Source: Gemmobacter caeruleus (GTDB lineage Bacteria; Pseudomonadota; Alphaproteobacteria; Rhodobacterales; Rhodobacteraceae). From it: a stretch of DNA of 64,000 nucleotides. Under the pieces are notes generated by a model that worked only from the letters and a program-made list of their open reading frames with translations, ran no database searches and was not told the origin of the DNA. Made by a program: the position numbers and the translations under genes. How positions within the stretch are numbered: the stretch's first letter is position 1; each line of letters opens with the position of its first letter. Shown in pieces: positions 1 to 8,431 of this stretch. The stretch is taken from NCBI RefSeq assembly GCF_008271655.1, contig NZ_VKKX01000033.1, positions 62,001-126,000 on the forward strand, written 5' to 3'.

Positions 1-171
1 CGCATCCGCCCCACCGCATCCGAGGTGATGCAATTGCTGGGCGGCGCCGAAAAGGCACGGGCGCTGACCGGCTGGACCGCCGCCACGACACTGGACGATG
101 GGCTGGGGCGCACCATTGAATGGGTGCGCCGCAACCCGCAGATTTTCAAGGATCTTTCTTACAGAATCTGA
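1..171 (+). CDS. NAD-dependent sugar-nucleotide epimerase/dehydratase, C-terminal fragment (5' end outside window)
   Basis: Only the last 56 codons are present, in frame 1, ending in TGA. The tail has the usual end of extended SDR sugar-nucleotide enzymes: an R-P-x-x-SEV stretch, a 'KA-x-x-L-x-GW' helix (here KARALTGW), then a 'GL-x-x-TIEW' helix. In relatives this region closes the substrate pocket of NAD-dependent epimerases and 4,6-dehydratases acting on nucleotide sugars in the cytoplasm. The stop lies 17 nt before the nucleotidyltransferase start, so the two are probably co-transcribed and serve one sugar-nucleotide route. The exact substrate cannot be told from the fragment. Confidence 0.75.
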   Translation, partial: RIRPTASEVMQLLGGAEKARALTGWTAATTLDDGLGRTIEWVRRNPQIFKDLSYRI

Positions 172-187
172 TTGAACGGAGGGCATC

Positions 188-907
188 ATGAAGGCTGTCA
201 TTCTGGCCGGCGGACAGGGAAAGCGGCTCAGGCCCTTTACTTCCGTGCTGCCCAAGCCGCTGATCCCCATCGACGACCGCCCGATCCTCGACATTCTGCT
301 GAACCAGTTGGCCAATCACGGCGTGACCGAGGTGGTCATCGCGCTCAATTACCTCGGATCGCTGATCCAGTCCTATCTGGAGGCGTCGGAGGTTGGGAAG
401 CGGCTGAAGATCCGCTATCACTGGGAAAGCCAGCCGCTTGGCACCGCCGGCGCCATCGGGACGGTGGAAGACATCGCCGACGCGCCCTTTCTGGTGATGA
501 ACGGCGATCTGCTGACCACGCTGAACTTTGCCGAAATGTATGCGGCGCATCTGGCGCAGGGGGCGGATCTGACGGTGGGCACCACGCGGCTGTCGGTGCA
601 GGTGCAACTGGGCGTGCTGGATATCAGCGAGGCGGGGCTGATCACCGGCTATCACGAAAAACCAAGGCTGGATTATGCCGCCAGCATGGGGGTTTACGTC
701 TATTCGCCCGGCATCCTGCCCTTTATCCGGCCCAATACCTATCTCGATGCGCCAACCCTGGTGGTGAACCTGATCGAGGCGGGGCGCAAGGTCTATGCCC
801 ACGCGCCCGACTGCCGCTGGATCGACATGGGCAACCCCGGCGAACATGAACGCGCCTGCGAGGAATTCATCACCCATCGCGATCTTTACCTGCCGGGTGC
901 GGCATGA
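188..907 (+). CDS. Sugar-1-phosphate nucleotidyltransferase (NTP_transferase family)
   Basis: A 239-residue cytoplasmic enzyme expected to couple a sugar-1-phosphate to an NTP, giving a nucleotide sugar and pyrophosphate. The N-terminus carries the family signature: LAGG at residues 6-9, then a GKRLRPFT loop and LPKPLIPI ending near residue 28, followed by an NGD metal-binding motif near residue 99 and an EKP motif near 156. It lacks the left-handed beta-helix extension of GlmU-type enzymes. The start at 188 follows an ACGGAGGG ribosome site. The stop overlaps the next gene by 4 nt. Its partner is the upstream epimerase, which suggests synthesis of a sugar for the exopolysaccharide built by this locus. 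Substrate specificity (GDP-mannose or dTDP/UDP-sugar type) is not decided by the sequence. Confidence 0.88.
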   Translation: MKAVILAGGQGKRLRPFTSVLPKPLIPIDDRPILDILLNQLANHGVTEVVIALNYLGSLIQSYLEASEVGKRLKIRYHWESQPLGTAGAIGTVEDIADAPFLVMNGDLLTTLNFAEMYAAHLAQGADLTVGTTRLSVQVQLGVLDISEAGLITGYHEKPRLDYAASMGVYVYSPGILPFIRPNTYLDAPTLVVNLIEAGRKVYAHAPDCRWIDMGNPGEHERACEEFITHRDLYLPGAA

Positions 908-2103
908 AACGGCTGCTGGTCCTGCTCGCGCTGATCGGTGCTGCGCCGCTGGCCGTGATGGCGGGGCCGCAGCTTGACGAAGGCGATGTGCTGACCCTGC
1001 GCATTGCCGGGATGGCCGATATTTCGGGCGACTGGCCGGTGGGGCCGGGGCGCAGCCTGACCATCCCGGGCCTTGGGCGTATCGACGATCTGGCCGATGT
1101 CGAAGACCTGAACGGGCGCTTGACCACCCTGCTGGCCGAAAGGCTGGGCGCGCCGGGGGTCAGCTTTTCGCTGGTGGTGCGCAGCTATCGGCCGGTGCTG
1201 GTGGGCGGCGCGGTCGGCACCCCGGGGCCGGTGACCTATCGCCCCGGCCTGCGCGTGATCGAGGCGGCGGCGCTGGCCGGGGCCTCGGGCGGGGGGGATC
1301 TGGCGCGCCAGATCACCATCCAGCAGGAACGCGACCGCCTGTTGCAAGCCGAGGCGCGGCTGGCCCGTGCCCTGGTGCGTGCCGCCCGTCTGGGCGCGGA
1401 AATGGCCGGGCAGGAATTCACCGCCGATCCGATGCCCGAGGTTGCCGCGCTGATCGGCGCGGAGGAGGCCACCCGCCTCATCGCGGCGGAGCGCGAGATC
1501 GCGACCACCCGCGCCGAGACCCGGCGCCTTGCGCTGAGCCGGATCGAAAGCAGCCTGACCATCGGCGCCGAGGATATCACCGCGCAAGAGGCGGTGAATG
1601 CCAGCCTCGAACAGCAACTGGTGCTGGTGCGCGACAATCTGGTCAAGTTGCAGCCGCTGTTCGACACCGGATCGCTGACCGGCGCCCGCATCCTGGAACT
1701 GCGCCGCGATTTCGTCGATATCGAGGGCCGGGTGGGCGAGGCGCGCGCCACGCTTGCCAAGGCGCGCACCGGACAGGCCGTGCTGGCCGAGGAACGCGAC
1801 GCCTTTGATTTGTCGATCCGGCTGGATCTGCTGGATCAATGGATCCAGACCCAGTTGCAGATCGCCGAGGCCGAGGCCGCACAGGATACCGCCGCGACCG
1901 CGCTGACCGCGGCGGGGCTGGGCGGCGGCGCCACGCGCCCCGGCGATTGCCAAACCACGATCCTGCGCCGCAAGGCCGATGGCACGCCCGACCTGCTGCC
2001 GGCCGAAGCAATGACCGAAGTGTTACCGGGTGACTTTGTTCAGATCGGGCGCGCGACCCGCGCCTGTCCGCAATTCCTCCTGCTGGGAGAACCCGGACCA
2101 TGA
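904..2103 (+). CDS. Polysaccharide export protein, ExoF-like (OPX family)
   Basis: A 399-residue secreted protein with a signal peptide at residues 1-20 (KR, then a Leu/Ala-rich core, then VMAG). Residues about 24-90 match the polysaccharide export (Poly_export) beta domain beginning LDEGDVLTLRI. A SLBB-like segment follows to about 120. Residues 135-330 are largely helical and coiled-coil-like, rich in Glu, Arg and Ala, and a small beta segment closes the C-terminus. This layout resembles ExoF of succinoglycan export more than Wza, which is a lipoprotein; no lipobox Cys is seen here. The 4-nt overlaps with genes on both sides place it in one operon with the co-polymerase and ATPase, so a role in periplasmic transit of the polymer is likely. 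Confidence 0.8.
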   Translation: MKRLLVLLALIGAAPLAVMAGPQLDEGDVLTLRIAGMADISGDWPVGPGRSLTIPGLGRIDDLADVEDLNGRLTTLLAERLGAPGVSFSLVVRSYRPVLVGGAVGTPGPVTYRPGLRVIEAAALAGASGGGDLARQITIQQERDRLLQAEARLARALVRAARLGAEMAGQEFTADPMPEVAALIGAEEATRLIAAEREIATTRAETRRLALSRIESSLTIGAEDITAQEAVNASLEQQLVLVRDNLVKLQPLFDTGSLTGARILELRRDFVDIEGRVGEARATLAKARTGQAVLAEERDAFDLSIRLDLLDQWIQTQLQIAEAEAAQDTAATALTAAGLGGGATRPGDCQTTILRRKADGTPDLLPAEAMTEVLPGDFVQIGRATRACPQFLLLGEPGP

Positions 2104-3749
2104 ACTCTGCCTTTCAGAAGCGCCGGTCGGAACAGACCGCCTTCGACACGACCCCGCCCCGCGCCACCCCGGCGTCGCTGACCTGGACACCGCCCGATGT
2201 GCTGCGCCTGATGGCCGCGCTTGGCGGTGCGTGGCGGCAGATCCTGCTCTGGCCGCTGGTGGCCCTGGTCGCGGCGGTGATCTATCTGATCGCCTCGAAC
2301 CCGACCTATACGATCAGCGCCCAGCTCATGCTGCGGCCCGGGGCGGAACTGGCGACGCCGGCCACCGTGTCGGTGCAGACCAACCAGCCCAATAGCGGCG
2401 GCATGACCCGGATCGAGGATGTGACCGCCGAGGTGCAGATCATCAAGGATCCGGCCCTGGTGCATGCGGTGGTCGCGGAACTGGGCGAGGATTTCTTTTT
2501 TGGCGATGACCCGCCGCAGGGCTTTTTCCAGACGGTGAAGCATTACGCCAAGGCCAGCGTCGCCTGGCTGAAATCTTCGGCCCGGGGGGTGCTGGTCTGG
2601 ATCGGGCTGCTCAAGGATCTGTCGCGCGACGACATGGCCGAACTGATGCTGCAACGCGCGCTTGAGGTGACGCAGGTCACACGGTCGGATATCGTGGAAC
2701 TGTCGCTGGCCTATCCCGATCCGGTGGCGGGCAAGGTGGTGCTGGATACGTTTCTGGCGCGCTATCAGGCGCGGCGGGCCGAGATTTATCGCGACACCCG
2801 CCTGCCCGATTATTTCACCGGCCAGTTGGACGGCATCGCCACCCGCCTGCATGAAACCGAAGACCGCTACCGCGACACACGCGCGCGGCTCAAGGCCTGG
2901 TCGGTCGAGGAACAGCGCACCATCACCGTGCAGCGGCGCGAAAAGCTGGTGGAGGCGCTGGCCCTTGCCGCCGTCGAAACCCAGGAAACCGAGGCCCGGT
3001 TGGCAGAGATCGACCGCCTGCTGGCCGAGGCGCCCGATCAGGTGGAATCGAGCCTGGCCGAAAGCACCAATCCGGTGGTGACCGACCTGCACCGCCAGCG
3101 GATCAAACTGCAACTCGACCTTGCGGTGGAACGGCGGCTGCGCGGCGAAGGGTCGGCGCAGGGGCTGGTTCTGGCGCAGCAACTGGCTGAGGTGGACAGG
3201 TTTCTGGACTCCGAGCCCGCACGGGTGGCGGGCGACAGCATCACCCAGGCCAACCCGATCCGCGACAGGCTGCTGGCCGATCAATCCGACAGCGCGCTGA
3301 AACTGGCAACCCTGCGCGAACGCAGCGCCGCACAGCGCGCCGAGCTGGCGCAACTGGAGGACCGCCTGCATGAGGTGGATGCCGCCGCTGTCGATCTGGC
3401 ACGGATGGAGCGTGATCTGGCACAGCTGCGCGCCAGTCAGGATCGGTTCCAGCGCGGACTGCAAGAGGCCCGGATCGCCACCGATCTGTCCGAGGCGCGC
3501 ATCTCGAACCTGGTGGTGCTGGCCGAACCCAAGGCCGGCCTTGCCCCCGACAAACCGCGTGTGTCGCGCGTGCTGATGGTGGTGCTGGTCGGCGCGCTGG
3601 TCATGGTCATGGGCTGGATCCTGCTGCAAGACGCGCTGCACCCGCGCCTGCGCGCCAATGGTGACATTCGCGCCATCGTCGGCCCCGATGTCATCGTGCG
3701 CGCCGCCGGCGAACGGCGGGCCACCCCCTCCGAGGAGGGCCGGTCATGA
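2100..3749 (+). CDS. Polysaccharide co-polymerase / chain-length determinant (Wzz/GumC-ExoP type)
   Basis: A 549-residue inner-membrane protein. TM1 is near residues 48-66 and TM2 near 488-508, bracketing a large periplasmic region with long coiled coils (about 215-460), the hallmark of class 2/3 polysaccharide co-polymerases. The Wzz domain starts right after TM1 (TYTISAQLMLRPG). There is only a roughly 40-residue cytoplasmic tail, so the kinase/ATPase part found fused in ExoP or Wzc is missing and is supplied by the next gene, which overlaps by 4 nt. It is expected to set polymer length and bridge the Wzy polymerase to the export protein encoded upstream. Confidence 0.85.
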   Translation: MNSAFQKRRSEQTAFDTTPPRATPASLTWTPPDVLRLMAALGGAWRQILLWPLVALVAAVIYLIASNPTYTISAQLMLRPGAELATPATVSVQTNQPNSGGMTRIEDVTAEVQIIKDPALVHAVVAELGEDFFFGDDPPQGFFQTVKHYAKASVAWLKSSARGVLVWIGLLKDLSRDDMAELMLQRALEVTQVTRSDIVELSLAYPDPVAGKVVLDTFLARYQARRAEIYRDTRLPDYFTGQLDGIATRLHETEDRYRDTRARLKAWSVEEQRTITVQRREKLVEALALAAVETQETEARLAEIDRLLAEAPDQVESSLAESTNPVVTDLHRQRIKLQLDLAVERRLRGEGSAQGLVLAQQLAEVDRFLDSEPARVAGDSITQANPIRDRLLADQSDSALKLATLRERSAAQRAELAQLEDRLHEVDAAAVDLARMERDLAQLRASQDRFQRGLQEARIATDLSEARISNLVVLAEPKAGLAPDKPRVSRVLMVVLVGALVMVMGWILLQDALHPRLRANGDIRAIVGPDVIVRAAGERRATPSEEGRS

Positions 3750-4357
3750 CCCTGTTTGCCCGAAAACAGCCGCGCGAATGGCCCGATCCGGTGGCCGAGA
3801 CCGCCGCACGGGTCTGGCTGGATCTGCGGCGCCACAGCCTGAAAAGCCTGGTCGTGACCGGCTGTCGTGGCGGCGAGGGCGCGACCACCCTGGCCGAGGC
3901 CCTGGCCCGCGTGGCGCAGCAGATCGACGGGCGGCGCGTGCTGCTGATCGACGCCAATCCGATCGCGCCCGATCTGTCTTCGCGGCTGGCCGCGGGCGCC
4001 GACCGCGAAGACCCCGCCGCGCGGATCACCATCGCGCCGGGGATCACGCTTTGCCCCGGACTTGCCGCAGGCAGCGTCCTGCCGCCCGATGCCGAACTGA
4101 CGCGGTTTCAGGATCAGGCGCAAAAGGCGCATGACCTGCTGATCTGGGACAGCCGCGCGATCAGCCTGTCGCTGGATACAAGGCGATTGATCGGGCTGGT
4201 GGGGCTGGTCGTGCTGGTCACGCAATCGGATGTGACGCGGGCCGATCACCTTGCCGCTGCGATGAACGAAATCGCGGCCCTGTCGGCCCGGCCGCTGGCG
4301 GTGATCCGCAACCGGGCGGGGCGCACGCCATTTTCCATCAGCGCCGTGCAGGATTGA
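3746..4357 (+). CDS. BY-kinase-like cytoplasmic ATPase with degenerate P-loop (CpsD/ExoP-C family)
   Basis: A 203-residue protein with the ParA/CpsD fold expected for the cytoplasmic partner of the preceding co-polymerase. The Walker A region at residues 38-48 reads TGCRGGEGATT: the lysine of the usual GEGK(S/T) is Ala46. The Walker A' motif is LLIDANP (66-72) instead of the usual DxD form, and the Walker B-like strand LLIWDS lies near 131. The C-terminus has no tyrosine cluster, the usual autophosphorylation site of BY-kinases. It may therefore be a pseudo-kinase that acts as a structural or regulatory switch for the co-polymerase. Its last base is 2 nt from the stop of the convergent CDP-glucose dehydratase gene. 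Confidence 0.75.
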   Translation: MTLFARKQPREWPDPVAETAARVWLDLRRHSLKSLVVTGCRGGEGATTLAEALARVAQQIDGRRVLLIDANPIAPDLSSRLAAGADREDPAARITIAPGITLCPGLAAGSVLPPDAELTRFQDQAQKAHDLLIWDSRAISLSLDTRRLIGLVGLVVLVTQSDVTRADHLAAAMNEIAALSARPLAVIRNRAGRTPFSISAVQD

Positions 4358-4359
4358 CC

Positions 4360-5454
4360 TCAGCGCAGCGCGGCGACCGGGCTTTCCGCGCGATAGGCCG
4401 CCAGTTGCCGCAGGCTGGTGGCGCGCATGTCCTCCGCCCGGGCATGGGCGGCATACCAGGCCGCGGTTTCCGCGATGGCGCGGCTGGCGGGCCAGGCCGC
4501 CTGCCAGCCCAGAACCCGCTGCGCCAGACTGGAATCGACGCGCAGCACCGCCGCCTCGCCGGCCTGCGGATCCTCTTGCACGATGACGCGGGTGGCGGGC
4601 GCGCCCATCTCGGCCACGAAATGCCGGGCCACTGTCTCCACATCCGGCATTCTGGTTTCGGTCGGGCCGAAATTCAGCGCGGGGGGCAGATCCGCCCCGG
4701 CCAGCAACCCCGCGCCGAACAGAAGGTAGCCGCCCAGCGGTTCCAGCACATGTTGCCAGGGGCGGGTGGCCCGGGGCTGGCGGATGGTCTGGTCGCGCCC
4801 TTCGGCGATGGCGCGGACGAAATCGGGGATCAGCCGATCCGCCGCCCAATCGCCGCCGCCGATCACATTGCCCGCCCGCGCCGTGCCGATGCGCGGCACG
4901 GATACCGACCCCGCCGCGCGGTGAAAGGCGGCCGCGCGATAGGTCTCGGTCACGATTTCGGCCGCGGCCTTGCTGGTGCCATAGGGTTCGTGTCCGCCCA
5001 GGCGGTCACCCTCGCGAAAAGCCCAGGGGCCACCGTCATTGGCATAGACCTTGTCCGAGGTGACCACGACCACCGCCTGAACCGTGGGGCAATGCCGCGC
5101 CGCCTCCAGCACCGCCACCGTGCCAACGACATTGGTCATCACCGTGCAGACCGGATCGCGGAACCCTGCCCGCACGATGGGCTGCGCGGCGAGGTGGAAC
5201 ACGATGCGCGGCGCGGCAGCGGCCATGGCGGCGCGGACGGCCGGGGCCTCGGCGATCTCGCCGCGCCCGTCGGTCAGGTGATTGGCCAGATGCATGAGAT
5301 CAAAGGCCGCAGGCTGTGTCGGAACCGACAGGCTGTAGCCGCTGACCCGCGCGCCCAGTTCCGTCAGCCAGAGCGCCAGCCACGCCCCCTTGAAGCCGGT
5401 ATGGCCCGTCAGAAACACCGGACAGCCGGCATAGGTTTCGGCAATGGTGGTCAT
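4360..5454 (-). CDS. rfbG: CDP-glucose 4,6-dehydratase
   Basis: A 364-residue NAD-dependent SDR that converts CDP-D-glucose to CDP-4-keto-6-deoxyglucose. The Rossmann motif TGHTGFKG is at residues 16-23, typical of this family. The catalytic region shows TSDK (132-135) and YGTSK (158-162), giving the Tyr/Lys pair. The start chosen at 5454 makes an ATGA overlap with the upstream SDR gene; an in-frame ATG at 5469 would extend into that gene by five residues. With the cytidylyltransferase and SDR upstream it forms a tightly packed minus-strand operon for a CDP-6-deoxyhexose. Gene symbols ddhB and rfbG both apply to this family. Confidence 0.9.
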   Translation of the reverse strand: MTTIAETYAGCPVFLTGHTGFKGAWLALWLTELGARVSGYSLSVPTQPAAFDLMHLANHLTDGRGEIAEAPAVRAAMAAAAPRIVFHLAAQPIVRAGFRDPVCTVMTNVVGTVAVLEAARHCPTVQAVVVVTSDKVYANDGGPWAFREGDRLGGHEPYGTSKAAAEIVTETYRAAAFHRAAGSVSVPRIGTARAGNVIGGGDWAADRLIPDFVRAIAEGRDQTIRQPRATRPWQHVLEPLGGYLLFGAGLLAGADLPPALNFGPTETRMPDVETVARHFVAEMGAPATRVIVQEDPQAGEAAVLRVDSSLAQRVLGWQAAWPASRAIAETAAWYAAHARAEDMRATSLRQLAAYRAESPVAALR

Positions 5455-6383
5455 GCGTCCCGCCCCCAATCGGCCATTACCCCGGCCAATCCCTGCGACA
5501 GGCTGATCTGTGGCGCCCAGCCCAGGGCGCGCAGCCGGTCGGCATTCGAAATCTTGACCGAGGTTTCGCCCGGCGCGTCATCGGTGATGACCGGATGCAG
5601 GTCGGGCCGGCCAAAGGCGCGCAGCGCGGTCTGCGTGATTTCCAGCGTGGTCATCGGCGGGTCGCCTGACAGGTTGAAGGCCGTGCCGGCAATGCCCGGC
5701 TCACCCGCGCGCGCAACCAGAAGCCGCAGCCCCGCTACGCAATCCATGACATTCAGCAAGGCCCGGACCGCCCGCCCGCCGCCGCGCAGTTGCGGCGGCA
5801 CGCCGGCGCGGACGGCGGCGGCAATGCCGGGGATGATCCGCGCGCCATTGGCATCGCCCGGCCCATAGACATTGCCCAGCCGCGCGATGGTCACCGGCAG
5901 GCCATAGGTGCGGGCAAAGCTGACCGCCGCCAGTTCGGCCATATGCTTGCTGATCTCGTAGGGGCCTTGCGCACGCAGCGGGGCCTCCTCCGTCACGGCC
6001 TGGCCGCCGGTCTCGCCATAAAGGCTGTCGGTCGAGGCCAGCACGCAGCGCGCGGCGGGGGCATGGCGGCGCAGCGCCTCCAGCAGGGTCCAGGTGGTGC
6101 GGGCATTGGCCTCATAGACGGTCAGCGGGTTCTGCATCGCCGCGCCGATCTGGCTGAAGCCTGCCAGATGATACACCATGTCCGGCGCGGCCCGCGCCAC
6201 CGCCCCGGTCATATCGGGGTCGATCACGGGCGTCACCTGCGGGTGATCCACCAGACCCAACCTGCAAAACAGCGCCGAGGGCGCGCCGCGCATCTGCGCC
6301 ACGACCGGAATACCATCGGCGGCCAGCGTCGCGGTCAGCCAGCAGCCGACAAAGCCCGACGCCCCGGTGACCAGCGCCGTCAT
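5451..6383 (-). CDS. NAD(P)-dependent SDR, probable CDP-4-keto-6-deoxyhexose reductase/epimerase
   Basis: A 310-residue extended SDR with the dinucleotide motif TGASGFVG at residues 6-13 and the catalytic Tyr142/Lys146 pair (YEISK), preceded by an STDSLYG strand that supplies the Ser/Thr. It sits between the CDP-glucose cytidylyltransferase and dehydratase genes with 4-nt overlaps on both sides, so its substrate is very probably the 4-keto-6-deoxy product of the dehydratase. No 3-dehydrase (DdhC-like) gene is nearby, so a 6-deoxyhexose is more likely than a 3,6-dideoxyhexose. The start at 6383 (MTALVTG) is preferred over an upstream in-frame ATG because it gives the family N-terminus and an ATGA junction. 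Confidence 0.78.
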   Translation of the reverse strand: MTALVTGASGFVGCWLTATLAADGIPVVAQMRGAPSALFCRLGLVDHPQVTPVIDPDMTGAVARAAPDMVYHLAGFSQIGAAMQNPLTVYEANARTTWTLLEALRRHAPAARCVLASTDSLYGETGGQAVTEEAPLRAQGPYEISKHMAELAAVSFARTYGLPVTIARLGNVYGPGDANGARIIPGIAAAVRAGVPPQLRGGGRAVRALLNVMDCVAGLRLLVARAGEPGIAGTAFNLSGDPPMTTLEITQTALRAFGRPDLHPVITDDAPGETSVKISNADRLRALGWAPQISLSQGLAGVMADWGRDA

Positions 6384-7186
6384 CCCTGCCCGTCCGGCAC
6401 CCGCCAGGGCGCATTGCCGTCCGCCCAGAGCGCGTTGAGCATCCGGTAATCCTTGAACGTGTCCATGCACTGCCAGAATCCGGCGTGATCATAGACCTTC
6501 AATTCGTCACGCTCTGCCAGTGATTCCAGCGGCTCCTTTTCCAGAATGCACTCCGAATCATTGCCGATGGTTTCCAGAAATCGTTGTTCAAAGACGAAGA
6601 ATCCGCCATTCACCAGCGATTTCAGCGGCGGCTTTTCGACGAATGCGCGCACAGAATCACCCTGACAAATCAATTCGCCGAATTGCGACCGGGTATGAAC
6701 GCCGGTCAGCGTGCCGGTCTTGCCATGCGCCAGATGAAAGGACATGAGCGAGGCGAGGTTTATATCCGAAACGCCATCGCCATAGGTCAGGCAGAAACGA
6801 TCGTGCCGGATATGCGGCGCCACACGTTTTACGCGAGCGCCGGTTTGCGTAGTCGCGCCTGTTTCGGCAAAGGTGATTTCCCAATCCAGATGCTGCGACT
6901 GGCCGAGGAACTCTTGCCGACCATCCGACATATGCAGCCGCAAATCGCGTTGCCGCAATTCACGTTCCAGAAAATATTCTTTTATCATCAGCCCCTTGTA
7001 GCCGATGCACAGAATGAATTTGCGAAAGCCGTAGCTGGCGTAATGGCGCATGATATGCACCAGGATCGGCTCCTCCCCCAGGCAAATCAGCGGCTTTGGC
7101 GTATCCTGGGTGAGGGCGCCAAATCGCGTCCCTTCGCCACCGCAGAGAATGACCACCGGAATTTCGGCAAAGCTGTCATATTTCAT
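6380..7186 (-). CDS. rfbF: Glucose-1-phosphate cytidylyltransferase
   Basis: A 268-residue enzyme that makes CDP-glucose from CTP and glucose-1-phosphate, the first step of CDP-deoxysugar synthesis. The nucleotide-binding loop LCGGEGTRFG lies at residues 14-23 and a TPKPLI segment follows. A YGDGVSD metal-binding motif and the family-typical 'GGFFVFE' and 'FWQCMDT' segments are all present, and the length is normal for RfbF/DdhA. Base composition is striking: sampled 60-nt lines in this gene have only 40-47% G+C, while flanking genes are well above 60%. This suggests more recent acquisition than its neighbours. The gene is the first of a three-gene minus-strand operon. Confidence 0.93.
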   Translation of the reverse strand: MKYDSFAEIPVVILCGGEGTRFGALTQDTPKPLICLGEEPILVHIMRHYASYGFRKFILCIGYKGLMIKEYFLERELRQRDLRLHMSDGRQEFLGQSQHLDWEITFAETGATTQTGARVKRVAPHIRHDRFCLTYGDGVSDINLASLMSFHLAHGKTGTLTGVHTRSQFGELICQGDSVRAFVEKPPLKSLVNGGFFVFEQRFLETIGNDSECILEKEPLESLAERDELKVYDHAGFWQCMDTFKDYRMLNALWADGNAPWRVPDGQG

Positions 7187-7357
7187 GCAGGCCTCGGAAA
7201 ATTAAACGCCCCGGCCGCTACCGACGGATTGACAAGACATTTCCGGCAGAAACCGTTACGCAGAAAAATATTGATTGAACGTAATAAGGGTATAAGCTGA
7301 CCTTACTTTCGTCAAGCTCGTCAGGGCTGCCATTCATTTGAATAACGGGGCTGCATT
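7187..7357. promoter_or_regulatory. AT-rich divergent intergenic region between rfbF and the propeller gene
   Basis: These 171 nt separate two divergently transcribed genes and are clearly richer in A/T than the flanking coding DNA, for example around 7261-7300. They must hold promoters for the CDP-sugar operon (minus) and for the secreted propeller gene (plus). A TATAAG hexamer at 7291-7296 could be a plus-strand -10 element, but the TTGATT at 7271 lies only 14 nt upstream of it, so no precise promoter is claimed. Confidence 0.4.
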
Positions 7358-8410
7358 ATGCGTTTCGCATGGCAATGTGGTGCCTTATACAGTTGCATGA
7401 TTTTTTTCGGTCTGGCGCAAATTCCTCTTGTGCCACTGCACCTTGATGCGGCCATGGCCGAGACCTCGCCCGCCATGCGCAAGAGCGGGAAGTTCTATCG
7501 CGGCACCATCATCGCCTCGGATCCCAGCATCGAGGTGACCGAGGGCGGGCTGGTCATGGTCTATACCGATCTGGACATGACAACCGGCCGCACGGTGATC
7601 GCGCGGGCGGTCTCCTCCGACGGGCGGTCCTGGCAGCCCGAGGGCGGGGGCGGCGCGGTGAAGGGCATGATCATGGCCGGGCGGCCCGATGCCTGGGATC
7701 AGAATGTCGAGAGCGCCGAACTGGTGCGCCACGGCCGGCAATGGGAGCTGTTCTTCGCCGGTTATCGCGACGAGGGGGTGCCGGCCAAGGGCTTTCCCGC
7801 GGCCTTATGGATGGCAACCTCGGCCGACGGGCGAAATTTCACCCGGGTTAGCGACGATCCGGTGATGCGACCGACGCCCGGCTGGTATGACAATGACGCG
7901 ATCTACAGCCCGTCGATCTGGTTCGACGGCACGACCTATCACATGGTCTATGTCGGCCATGCCTACAGCGATTTTTCGCGCATAGGCTCAGGCGGGGTGT
8001 TCTTGCTGGGCGCCACGTCAAGCGATGGCCGCAACTGGACCAAATCGCCCGAGCCGATCGCCCGCCCGGGGCAGTTCAAGGGCTGGCGGCGTGACGGGCT
8101 GGCCGAACCCTGGCTGGTGCCCAACCCCGAAGGCGGGTTCCTGCTGTTCTATACCGGCCTGCACGACGAGGATCGCGCCATTGGCGTGGCAACCGGCCCC
8201 TCGCCCGACGGACCCTGGGATTTCGGCGCGCGCCCGCTGATTGACAAGGGCAAGCGGCGCGACCGGGACGGCCATCAGGTGCTGGCGCCGTCGGCCGTGG
8301 TGCAGAATGGCGTGCTGCGGCTGTGGTATCTGGCCGCCGATCGCAAAGGCGCCTTGACCATTGGCGAGGCGGAGGGCGCGCTGCCCGAGGCCATCGTCTC
8401 TACCAAGTGA
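7358..8410 (+). CDS. Secreted five-bladed beta-propeller protein (GH43/GH32-like fold)
   Basis: A 350-residue protein with a hydrophobic N-terminus (about 1-34, ending near DAAMAET) that should act as a signal peptide. The mature part shows repeated propeller strand patterns such as 'ATSSDGRNWTKSPEP' and 'LLFYTGLHDEDRAIGVAT', which recur in families GH43, GH32 and GH117 and in related glycosidases. Candidate acidic residues include D55 in the first blade (ASDPSIEV) and E in the GLAEPWL segment, but the catalytic triad was not assigned with certainty. In an exopolysaccharide locus, a secreted glycosidase or polysaccharide-binding lectin trimming the polymer is a reasonable guess. It could also be a non-catalytic propeller. 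Confidence 0.65.
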   Translation: MRFAWQCGALYSCMIFFGLAQIPLVPLHLDAAMAETSPAMRKSGKFYRGTIIASDPSIEVTEGGLVMVYTDLDMTTGRTVIARAVSSDGRSWQPEGGGGAVKGMIMAGRPDAWDQNVESAELVRHGRQWELFFAGYRDEGVPAKGFPAALWMATSADGRNFTRVSDDPVMRPTPGWYDNDAIYSPSIWFDGTTYHMVYVGHAYSDFSRIGSGGVFLLGATSSDGRNWTKSPEPIARPGQFKGWRRDGLAEPWLVPNPEGGFLLFYTGLHDEDRAIGVATGPSPDGPWDFGARPLIDKGKRRDRDGHQVLAPSAVVQNGVLRLWYLAADRKGALTIGEAEGALPEAIVSTK

Positions 8411-8431
8411 AACCGCATGCGGGAGAAACCC

